DNA of 13,734 bases, from positions 1 to 13,734 of the forward strand of contig USBR01000030.1 of assembly GCA_900552905.1 (NCBI GenBank), given 5' to 3'. Position 1 is the stretch's first letter; each line of letters opens with the position of its first letter. Of this stretch, positions 1 to 6,031 are shown one piece after another. The translations under genes were made by a program, and so were the position numbers. Origin of the DNA: an uncultured Succinatimonas sp. (GTDB lineage: Bacteria > Pseudomonadota > Gammaproteobacteria > Enterobacterales > Succinivibrionaceae). The notes below the pieces were generated by a model. That model worked only from the letters and a program-made list of their open reading frames with translations. It was not told where the DNA came from and searched no databases.

Positions 1-34
1 GTCTTTAAACAAGTTTTTCCCCTTTTAATAACCA

Positions 35-64
35 AAAACCTCAGAGATTGCTCTCTGAGGTTTT
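35..64 (-). terminator. Rho-independent terminator after uxuB, likely bidirectional
   Basis: A perfect 13-bp stem: arms AAAACCTCAGAGA (35-47) and TCTCTGAGGTTTT (52-64), loop TTGC. Read on the minus strand the stem is followed by a T run and lies 18 bases past the uxuB stop. On the plus strand it is followed by TTTTATTCTTTT, so it could also stop a gene arriving from the left. Positions 1-34 show no gene. Confidence 0.85.
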
Positions 65-82
65 ATTCTTTTAAACTAAGCT

Positions 83-1702
83 TTAGTCAGCTAAGTACTT
101 TTGTAAGGTGGCACGGACTGCACCGACACCTGCAATTTCCTCGGCAAACATGGTCTCAACAACCTTGCCTAAACCGACATCATAGAGGTTGACACCAAAG
201 AGGTTGGCATTCTCTAAGATAGGCTTTAACTTATCACCTACAGTCTCAGGCTTACCAAACTCAATGCCAGCCATGAGACCCTGCAGATAAGCCATCTGCG
301 GATCAGCTGAAGGCTCAAACTTATTGCCATTGTCATCAACAGCTAAAAGATAGCGTAACCAACCGGCAATTGCTAAAGGTAAGGCCTTAAGGCTCGAGGC
401 ATCCATACCGCGCTTTTGATAATTCTTTAAGGTCTGGCCAAAGCGTACCGGTACCTTTAAGGAGGTGTCAGTAGCAATACGCTGCGGTGTATCCGGTAAA
501 GAACGATTAGTTAAACGCTGCTCGATAACCTCATCGATGAAGGCCTTAGGGCTTAAGATTTCCGGATCATCAACTACCGGTAAACCTTCCTTATAGCCTA
601 AGCGGCTGACAAGAGCGACTAAGTCCTTATCATCCATTTCCTTAGCGATAAGATCATAACCTAAGACACAACCATAAACGGCTAAGGCAGTGTGGAGCGG
701 ATTTAAGCAGGTGGTAACCTTCATGCGCTCGCACAGATCTACCTTCTCACGGGTGGTGAATAAAACACCAACCTTGTCTAAAGCCGGACGACCGTTAGGG
801 AAATTATCCTCAATAACTAAGTACTGCGGCTTCTCGGCGTTAACAAACGGAGCGATAAAGGTGCCAGAAGAGGTCTTGATCGGATCCATGTCCTCTAAGC
901 CCTTTTCATTTAAAAGCTTAGCAATACGCGGATCAGGACGCGGAGTAATCTTATCGATCATGGACCACGGGAAAGAAATGGTCTTATCGTCGTTCAGATA
1001 ATCGATAAAGTCCTGATCTACAAAGCCACGCTTTAACCACTCATCAGCTACAGTTAATACCGCCTGCTTTAAGTTCTCACCATTGTGAGAGCAATTGTCC
1101 ATGGAGACAACAGCTAAAGGTAAGCGACCTGCCTTAAAGCGCTCGAATAATAAAGCGCAGGTTAAAGCCATACCGTTACGTAAGACTGCGGCAGGACCAT
1201 TTTCAAAGTCAGCCTTGACTGCAGGTAAGTACTCACCCGCCATATCCTTAAGAGCATAGCCCTTTTCGGTAATGGTATAGGAGAACATCTGTAAAGAAGG
1301 ATTACGGAAAGCCTTAACTACAGCCTCCATCTCCTCATCATACTCACCATTGCAACGATAGTTAGCAACTACAGAGCCTAAAAGCTCGATCTCAACGCTA
1401 GTATCCGGTAATAAGGTGACATTGGTAATGAGATTATCGTGAGGATTGCAGATAAGCTCAATTTCCTCGCCCTTGAAGATAGTCAAGGTGCAAATACCAG
1501 TCTTTTCAATACCCTGATTTAACAGCTCCTGCTGTAAGGAGCCGATAAAACCACGGAAAATATTACCAGAGCCCATGTGGAACCAAGTCGGGTTAGCCAC
1601 AGTGGTAGCGGTGACTTCTTTTACGTCGTATAAAGGAAGCTTAACGCCAGCCTGTGCGTACTGATCCTTGGACTCTTTAATACCTTCTAAAGAAACCTTC
1701 AT
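83..1702 (-). CDS. uxuB: Fructuronate reductase / D-mannonate oxidoreductase (mannitol dehydrogenase family)
   Basis: A 539-residue cytoplasmic NAD-dependent oxidoreductase, predicted to interconvert D-fructuronate and D-mannonate in hexuronate breakdown. Seen: a nucleotide-binding start HMGSGNIFRGF (residues 42-52), the family segment SMDNCSHNGEN (200-210), VIEDNFPNGRP (296-306), and the catalytic region with Lys328, Asn334 and His337 in KVTTCLNPLH. The mannitol dehydrogenase family uses a Lys...Asn..His set; here Lys and Asn are six apart, not five as in E. coli UxuB, which I recall as normal for the longer branch found in Firmicutes and Bacteroidetes. E. coli UxuB is about 486 residues, so this is the longer type. 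It starts 16 bases after uxuA, with GGGGT about 13 bases upstream as a weak ribosome site. The uxuA neighbour supports fructuronate over mannitol, tagaturonate or another polyol as substrate. Confidence 0.88.
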   Translation of the reverse strand: MKVSLEGIKESKDQYAQAGVKLPLYDVKEVTATTVANPTWFHMGSGNIFRGFIGSLQQELLNQGIEKTGICTLTIFKGEEIELICNPHDNLITNVTLLPDTSVEIELLGSVVANYRCNGEYDEEMEAVVKAFRNPSLQMFSYTITEKGYALKDMAGEYLPAVKADFENGPAAVLRNGMALTCALLFERFKAGRLPLAVVSMDNCSHNGENLKQAVLTVADEWLKRGFVDQDFIDYLNDDKTISFPWSMIDKITPRPDPRIAKLLNEKGLEDMDPIKTSSGTFIAPFVNAEKPQYLVIEDNFPNGRPALDKVGVLFTTREKVDLCERMKVTTCLNPLHTALAVYGCVLGYDLIAKEMDDKDLVALVSRLGYKEGLPVVDDPEILSPKAFIDEVIEQRLTNRSLPDTPQRIATDTSLKVPVRFGQTLKNYQKRGMDASSLKALPLAIAGWLRYLLAVDDNGNKFEPSADPQMAYLQGLMAGIEFGKPETVGDKLKPILENANLFGVNLYDVGLGKVVETMFAEEIAGVGAVRATLQKYLAD

Positions 1703-1718
1703 CTTGTCTTACCCCAAA

Positions 1719-2843
1719 TTAGTAGATGAGTGGCTGCTCTAAGCTGTTGATGGAATCAGGATAAGGCATGTGCTTCTCCTTGCGGATAGCTTCCTCTAAG
1801 CCCTGAATGTAAACAGCACCTAAGGCACGGTCGTATAAGCCATAACCAGGTCTGCCGATCTCACCCCAAATCTCACGGCCATGATCAGGACGAACGATAC
1901 CGTTGAAGCCGACCTCAACTAAGGCCTTTACAATCTCGTAGAGATCTAAAGAGCCGGTATGAGATAAGTGAGCGGACTCGTGGAACTGATGATCACCGGT
2001 GTGGTGTACGTTACGGACGTGGGCAAAGTGAATGCGCGGGCCAATCTTAGGATTGCGGATGATCTTAGGCAGGTTGTTAGCCGGGTTAGAGCCTAAGGAA
2101 CCGGTGCATAAAGAGAAGCCGTTGTAAGGGCTGTCGTTCATCTCAGCGATCTTAACTAAGTCTTCCTCGCACTTACAAATACGCGGTAAGCCGAATAAAT
2201 CATAAGAAGGATCATCCGGGTGAACACCCATCTTAATATTGTACTTCTCGCAAGTAGGCATGATGGCGTCTAAGAAGTACTTGTAGTTAGCACGTAAATC
2301 ATCACCAGTCATCTCGGAGAACTTCTTAATGGCGGCAGTGATCTCATCGCGACGATTTAACTCCCAGCCTGGCATCTCAAAGCCATTGGAGTTCTTAGCG
2401 ATATAATCGAACATCTCTTCAGCGGTTAAACCTTCGCAGATCTTGCCGTCATAGGACATAGCCTTAGAACCATCAGGTAAAGGCATAGCTAAATCGGTAC
2501 GGGTCCAGTCGAATACCGGCATGAAGTTGTAGCAGACGCAGTGAATGCCAGCCTTACCAACAGCCTCTAAGGACTTGATGTAGTTCTCGATGTACATGTC
2601 ACGAGTGTTAGCACCATACTTGATGTCCTCGTGAACGTTGATACTCTCAACGCCCATTAAGCGTAAACCGGCCTTCTCAACAATAGCCTTACGCTCTAAA
2701 ACCTTCTCTAAAGGCCATACCTCACCTGCCGGGATCTCATGTAAAGCGGTAATAACGCCTTCCATACCCGGGATCTGGCGGATCTGCTCTAAAGTGATAT
2801 TGTCCTGATTAGGGCCGTACCAACGGAAAGTCATGTGCATCAT
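1719..2843 (-). CDS. uxuA: Mannonate dehydratase
   Basis: A 374-residue cytoplasmic enzyme of the xylose-isomerase-like TIM-barrel fold that dehydrates D-mannonate to 2-keto-3-deoxy-D-gluconate, the step after UxuB. Seen: the family opening FRWYGPNQD (residues 6-14), and the metal-site motifs VHPDDP (His208), SLCTGSLGSNP (Cys246), HFAHVRN (His272 or His275) and VRPDHGR (Asp320). Known UxuA enzymes bind Mn2+ or Fe2+ through a His, Cys, His, Asp set matching these. E. coli UxuA is about 394 residues, so the length is normal. Three in-frame ATGs lie in the first four codons (MMHM); AGGAG ends 10 bases before the first and 19 before the third, so the first is favoured, although the third aligns best with E. 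coli UxuA. It is the promoter-proximal gene of a two-gene operon with uxuB. Confidence 0.95.
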   Translation of the reverse strand: MMHMTFRWYGPNQDNITLEQIRQIPGMEGVITALHEIPAGEVWPLEKVLERKAIVEKAGLRLMGVESINVHEDIKYGANTRDMYIENYIKSLEAVGKAGIHCVCYNFMPVFDWTRTDLAMPLPDGSKAMSYDGKICEGLTAEEMFDYIAKNSNGFEMPGWELNRRDEITAAIKKFSEMTGDDLRANYKYFLDAIMPTCEKYNIKMGVHPDDPSYDLFGLPRICKCEEDLVKIAEMNDSPYNGFSLCTGSLGSNPANNLPKIIRNPKIGPRIHFAHVRNVHHTGDHQFHESAHLSHTGSLDLYEIVKALVEVGFNGIVRPDHGREIWGEIGRPGYGLYDRALGAVYIQGLEEAIRKEKHMPYPDSINSLEQPLIY

Positions 2844-2846
2844 AGT

Positions 2847-2858
2847 GGAGTTACTCCT
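2847..2858 (-). promoter_or_regulatory. uxuA ribosome binding site inside a tiny hairpin
   Basis: On the minus strand AGGAG (2854-2858) lies 10 bases before the first uxuA ATG. The same GGAG can pair with CTCC (2847-2850) around a TAA loop, which would partly mask it; a four-pair stem is weak, so an effect on translation is uncertain. Confidence 0.45.
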
Positions 2859-2890
2859 AAAAGCTAAAGTTTTTTTAAGTGAAATCTTGT

Positions 2891-2924
2891 GGATTTAAGA
2901 CCTAGGCAAAAGCGCCTTAAATCC
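2891..2924 (-). repeat. Inverted repeat at the uxuAB transcription start region
   Basis: Perfect 9-bp arms GGATTTAAG (2891-2899) and CTTAAATCC (2916-2924), separated by 16 bases. The right arm overlaps the proposed -10 element, so the whole repeat cannot form in the mRNA if transcription starts near 2914. It is better read as a possible second protein-binding repeat, or it means the start lies further upstream. Confidence 0.5.
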
Positions 2925-2948
2925 TATGACTAAAATTCTAGTATCCAA
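2921..2948 (-). promoter_or_regulatory. Probable uxuAB promoter
   Basis: Minus strand: -35 TTGGAT (2943-2948) and -10 TAGGAT (2921-2926), 16-base spacer. The boxes match the sigma-70 consensus at only 3/6 and 4/6, as expected for an activator-dependent promoter. A start near 2914 would give a leader of about 70 bases. The spacer is filled by the palindrome at 2929-2942. Confidence 0.5.
2929..2942. promoter_or_regulatory. Candidate operator in the uxuAB promoter spacer
   Basis: ACTAAAATTCTAGT differs from the perfect palindrome ACTAAAATTTTAGT by one base. It sits between the proposed -35 and -10 boxes, where a bound protein would block RNA polymerase. A 14-mer differing at two positions lies upstream of the GntR-family gene (8844-8857). 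The operator role is inferred. Confidence 0.4.
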
Positions 2949-2980
2949 GTTAACAATTTGCCACTGTTTTTTTTATTTTT

Positions 2981-2996
2981 TGTGACAACCTCCACA
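2981..2996. promoter_or_regulatory. CRP-like binding site upstream of uxuAB
   Basis: TGTGA, six bases, CCACA: nine of the ten core positions of the CRP consensus (TGTGA-N6-TCACA). Its centre is about 74 bases upstream of the predicted start near 2914, close to a class I activator position. E. coli uxuAB is under cAMP-CRP control, which agrees. Confidence 0.5.
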
Positions 2997-3372
2997 ATAC
3001 CTAAGTTATTGATATAAGATTTTATCCTTTATAATCAATAAGTTATTTAAGCAAATTTATTAATAATAAATTTTTGCAAAAACGTGCGTAAGCTCAAAAA
3101 TCTTTCGTTATTTTTCAAGATTTTTGAAAATTTACGTATTTTTGGCATTATTGAATTTAAGGTCTAATTTTGTATTAAAAAAAGTATAAAGATCCTATAA
3201 ATTCACCCAAAGACCCATGCGATTTGTCTATATAAATAGACAAAAGGCTTATACAAGTCACCTCCTAAGTTTAGACGGCATTTTTTAAATTGCGGTGAAA
3301 ATTAGCGTCTGAGATCAAAAATAAGGGAATTTTTTAGAAGAAAATTAAGAAATGGTGTTGCTAGTTTTAAGT
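2997..3372. other. AT-rich intergenic region with several inverted repeats
   Basis: No protein gene of normal size is visible. The region holds inverted repeats: TTATTGAT/ATCAATAA (3006-3013, 3034-3041), AAATTTATT/AATAAATTT (3053-3061, 3065-3073), TCAAAAATCTT/AAGATTTTTGA (3094-3104, 3117-3127) and TTTGTCTAT/ATAGACAAA (3223-3231, 3236-3244). It also holds a minus-strand 9-base match to the full Shine-Dalgarno sequence at 3258-3266. It could carry a small RNA, a very short gene or protein-binding sites; in AT-rich DNA some of these repeats are expected by chance. Confidence 0.4.
3203..3256 (-). CDS. Possible 17-codon small open frame behind a strong ribosome site
   Basis: Minus strand AGGAGGTGA (3258-3266) is fully complementary to the 3' end of 16S rRNA and is followed by a TTG start at 3254-3256. 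The frame encodes (M)YKPFVYLYRQIAWVFG and stops with TGA. The peptide is aromatic, with two positive charges. The start is non-ATG and sits rather close to the ribosome site, and the frame overlaps the hairpin at 3223-3244. It lies about 360 bases before uxuA and past the terminator of the phosphate transporter gene, so it would need its own promoter. I do not recognise it; it may be a chance arrangement. Confidence 0.2.
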   Translation of the reverse strand: MYKPFVYLYRQIAWVFG

Positions 3373-3373
3373 C

Positions 3374-3399
3374 AAAAAAAAGAGGGCTTACGCCCTCTT
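3374..3399 (-). terminator. Rho-independent terminator of the downstream phosphate transporter gene
   Basis: On the minus strand AAGAGGGC and GCCCTCTT pair perfectly (3380-3399, loop of four), followed at once by a run of T (3374-3379). It lies about 45 bases past the stop at 3444. A textbook terminator. Confidence 0.92.
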
Positions 3400-3443
3400 A
3401 AAGTCTTTAGTGTTTGTCTGATTCTTTAGTGTTTACGTGATTT

Positions 3444-5831
3444 TTAAGCCTGCATGGCATTGTTGAGAGAGCCTTTTGCATTTAAAGCATCTAAGCTCTC
3501 CTTGCTCTTTTGCACGATGGAATTTAATAGCCCTTCCGGCTCTGGATGAGAATCAGATAAATCTAAAACAGTACCAGTAGTTACAAGCTCAGATAAAGCG
3601 TGAGACTGTACCGCGACTGAGACATAACGCGTGATAAAAGTACGCATAGCAGTTAAGAAGGTTAAGTACATCTCTGATGAGTGTAAGGAAACACGCTCTG
3701 AACCTATGATATTAACCATATCGAGCTGGCACTTATCGATACGACGGTTAAGCTTCTTCACGTGCTTAACTAAATTCTCAACATTCTCAGCATTAGGGGC
3801 TACAGCTAAAGCATGAACATCTTCAGATAAACGCTCTAAGCGCATATAGAGATCGTTAAGGCTAGTCTGCATCTCACCGGCAAAAATGGTATGACGGTTA
3901 GCAACGTGGGTCAAGGCACCATCGATAGCGATGTGAATATTCTTAGAGACCTCACGCATATTAGAGAATACGAGATAGAAGTAGAGCTTAGCATCAGGAG
4001 TAGACTTAGCTTGCTCATTAGCTAACTGCGAGAAGGAGTCGCCTTGATCTAAGCTTAGGGCATAATAAGCGCTACGCTCTTGTGAAATCTCATCCATGAC
4101 GTATCTAGACTTATTGCGGGTACGTCTTAATCTAAACTCATTGTCAGCAAAGAAATACTCTAAGCCCTGCTTTAAGCACTCTAACTGCTTATCAAAGAAT
4201 ACCGGGGTGGCCTTAGTTACAGACTCTAAAATTTCCTTATCGCTCTTAGCATTTAAGATCTCAGAGGAAACATCGCTCTTAGACTTCTTGATAAAGTTAG
4301 TGTAAATAACCAGGGCAATAACTGCCGGAATACCGATAACTACAGAGATGGAGCCGGTATAGAAAAGGATCAGGGCAATGAGGAAAGACATCGCAAAGGC
4401 AGAGATACCAGTGAGGAACCAACCGGCGATAACGGTAACTACACCTGAAATACGGAAAACAGCACTCTCGCGATCCCAAGCACCATCAGCAAAGGATGAA
4501 CCCATAGCCACCATGAAGGTTACATAGGTGGTGGATAAAGGTAACTTTAAGGAAGTAGCAAAGGAGATTAAAGCTGAAGCTACCACTAAGTTTACAGAAG
4601 CTCTGACATAATCAAAAGGCAGAGGAATTTGACCTTTAACTACCGGAGCTTTGGTATAACGCTTAGCGACAAAACCAACTACAGCCTTAGGAGAGGCATG
4701 ATAAACAGTACGAGAGACACCTAAACCCATACGGGTAATGATACGACCTAAGGTTGAGGCACCAAACTGCTCACGAGAACCTGAAGCACTTGAAGAGAGG
4801 TTAATTGAGGTCTGAACTACCTGACGGGCTTTCTTTGAAACCCATAAGGTAATGCACATGATAAGGCCTGCAGAGAATAACCAGAAAGTAGAAGTAGCGG
4901 TATTCTCATTGAGACAATTCATCATGAAAGCATCAGCTTCCATCCCGGAGGTAGCCCACTGTTCAAAGCCATCTAAAGCGGCTAAAGGGACACCGACGAA
5001 GTTTACTAAGTCGTTACCGGCAAAGGAGAAGGCTAAAGCGAAGGTACCTGATAAGATAATGAGCTTGAAAATATTCCAACCCATCAAAGCCATAATCTGA
5101 CCTAAGATAGTGAAGACAGCAAACATGCACCACATGATAGCGGTGAGATTATTGTCCATGAAGGCTAAAGCTTCTGCTGTCATAAAGGAAGCGCCATGAG
5201 CACCCTTGATGAAGAGGAAGTAGCTGATAGCAGTTAAGGAAACACCGGTAAATAAACCGCCTAAATAACGTACAGAGACTTTAAACTTAAAGCTAAAGAG
5301 AATACGGCAGACAAACTGCACTAACATACCACCAACAAAGGCAATCACCACTGACAGTAAAATTGCAGAGACGATGGTAGCGGTTCTATCTAACTTGATG
5401 TAGTGGAAGATCTCATTTAAAGAGAGATCTGAATCGTAGATCTTAAAGACTGCGGCAAAGGTGGCAGCACCTAAGATCTCAAAGATGATAGAGACTGTAG
5501 TTGAGGTCGGTAAACCGAAGGAATTGAAGATATTGAGTAATAAAACGTCACCAATCATGACGGCAGAGAAAATTAGGATAATCTCATAAAAGCTGAACAT
5601 GTCAGGGGACAACATACCCTTACGGGCTACCTCCATCATACCGGAGGAGAAGGTCGCGCCAATGAGTACGCCGGCAGAGGCGACAAGCATGATCGCAAAT
5701 AAAGGTACGATACGGGTACCGACTGCAGAATTTAAGAAATTACAGGCATCGTTACTAACGCCTACAAATAGGTCGATTGCAGCTAATAATAAAAGTAATA
5801 CGACCATTACAAAAAATAGTGACTCAAACAT
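3444..5831 (-). CDS. PiT-family inorganic phosphate transporter with C-terminal helical domain (copy 1)
   Basis: A 795-residue inner-membrane carrier, predicted to import phosphate by cation symport. The two halves of the PHO4/PiT fold are visible: half one has GVSNDACNFLNSAVG (residues 24-38) and GLPTSTTVSI (106-115); half two has FAGNDLVNFVG (270-280) and KLPLSTTYVTF (429-439). The conserved Asn-Asp pairs are 27-28 and 273-274. Hydrophobic segments run to about residue 512. The last 280 residues are soluble, charged and helical, reminiscent of PhoU-like domains fused to Bacteroidetes PiT proteins; E. coli PitA is only about 499 residues. Residues 205-473 are encoded by DNA identical to the neighbouring copy at 6032-8530. 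The 17 bases before the ATG, with AGGA, are also shared. It probably has its own promoter, since terminators separate it from copy 2. No Pho box was seen. Confidence 0.9.
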   Translation of the reverse strand: MFESLFFVMVVLLLLLAAIDLFVGVSNDACNFLNSAVGTRIVPLFAIMLVASAGVLIGATFSSGMMEVARKGMLSPDMFSFYEIILIFSAVMIGDVLLLNIFNSFGLPTSTTVSIIFEILGAATFAAVFKIYDSDLSLNEIFHYIKLDRTATIVSAILLSVVIAFVGGMLVQFVCRILFSFKFKVSVRYLGGLFTGVSLTAISYFLFIKGAHGASFMTAEALAFMDNNLTAIMWCMFAVFTILGQIMALMGWNIFKLIILSGTFALAFSFAGNDLVNFVGVPLAALDGFEQWATSGMEADAFMMNCLNENTATSTFWLFSAGLIMCITLWVSKKARQVVQTSINLSSSASGSREQFGASTLGRIITRMGLGVSRTVYHASPKAVVGFVAKRYTKAPVVKGQIPLPFDYVRASVNLVVASALISFATSLKLPLSTTYVTFMVAMGSSFADGAWDRESAVFRISGVVTVIAGWFLTGISAFAMSFLIALILFYTGSISVVIGIPAVIALVIYTNFIKKSKSDVSSEILNAKSDKEILESVTKATPVFFDKQLECLKQGLEYFFADNEFRLRRTRNKSRYVMDEISQERSAYYALSLDQGDSFSQLANEQAKSTPDAKLYFYLVFSNMREVSKNIHIAIDGALTHVANRHTIFAGEMQTSLNDLYMRLERLSEDVHALAVAPNAENVENLVKHVKKLNRRIDKCQLDMVNIIGSERVSLHSSEMYLTFLTAMRTFITRYVSVAVQSHALSELVTTGTVLDLSDSHPEPEGLLNSIVQKSKESLDALNAKGSLNNAMQA
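4411..5219 (-). repeat. 809-bp direct repeat, copy A
   Basis: Compared line by line, this stretch is identical at every base to 7110-7918. Differences begin at once on both sides (4410 against 7109; 5220 against 7919). It covers codons 205-473 of the transporter. Same orientation, 2699-bp offset. Best explained by recent gene conversion between the two genes. Confidence 0.97.
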
Positions 5832-5848
5832 AGAGTGTCCTGTGGTGG
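5832..5848 (-). promoter_or_regulatory. Shared leader and ribosome site of transporter copy 1
   Basis: The 17 bases before the ATG (minus strand, CCACCACAGGACACTCT) are identical to those before copy 2 (8531-8547) and include AGGA. Upstream of this the two leaders diverge completely. A GCTCAT/ATGAGC hairpin (5876-5891) occurs only in this leader. No convincing -35/-10 pair was found. Confidence 0.55.
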
Positions 5849-5938
5849 TAATGTTTAATCTGCTGTAAAAAGCGCGCTCATTGTAATGAGCTAAAGTTAA
5901 ATAACCACGTATCCTATGTTAAATCTTTGTAAAACATC

Positions 5939-5974
5939 TTTTCTAAAAAGGCTTATATAAGCCTTTTTAGAAAA
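5939..5974. terminator. Perfect 36-base palindrome, terminator-like on both strands
   Basis: Arm TTTTCTAAAAAGGCTTAT (5939-5956) is followed directly by its exact reverse complement (5957-5974). Read on either strand it gives a GGCTTA/TAAGCC stem closed by a T run, so it would work as a second, back-up terminator behind transporter copy 2 and against plus-strand transcription. It lies between copies 1 and 2, about 110 bases upstream of copy 1. Confidence 0.7.
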
Positions 5975-5975
5975 A

Positions 5976-6006
5976 ATAAAGGGAAAGCCTCGTTAAAGAC
6001 TTTCCC
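5976..6006 (-). terminator. Rho-independent terminator of transporter copy 2
   Basis: Minus strand: GGGAAAG (6000-6006) pairs with CTTTCCC (5981-5987) across a 12-base loop, followed by TTTATTTTTT. It begins 25 bases past the stop at 6032. With the palindrome at 5939-5974 it forms a tandem terminator. Confidence 0.85.
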
Positions 6007-6031
6007 CTCTTTTAAAGATTTTTAAAATCTA

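Noticed and set aside
690..1001. A 103-codon plus-strand open frame inside uxuB
   Set aside because: It overlaps a well-supported enzyme gene on the other strand and has no recognisable features.
4852..5100. An 82-codon plus-strand open frame, repeated exactly at 7551-7799
   Set aside because: It lies opposite the transporter genes inside the identical block; its duplication follows from that block. No ribosome site or family features were seen.
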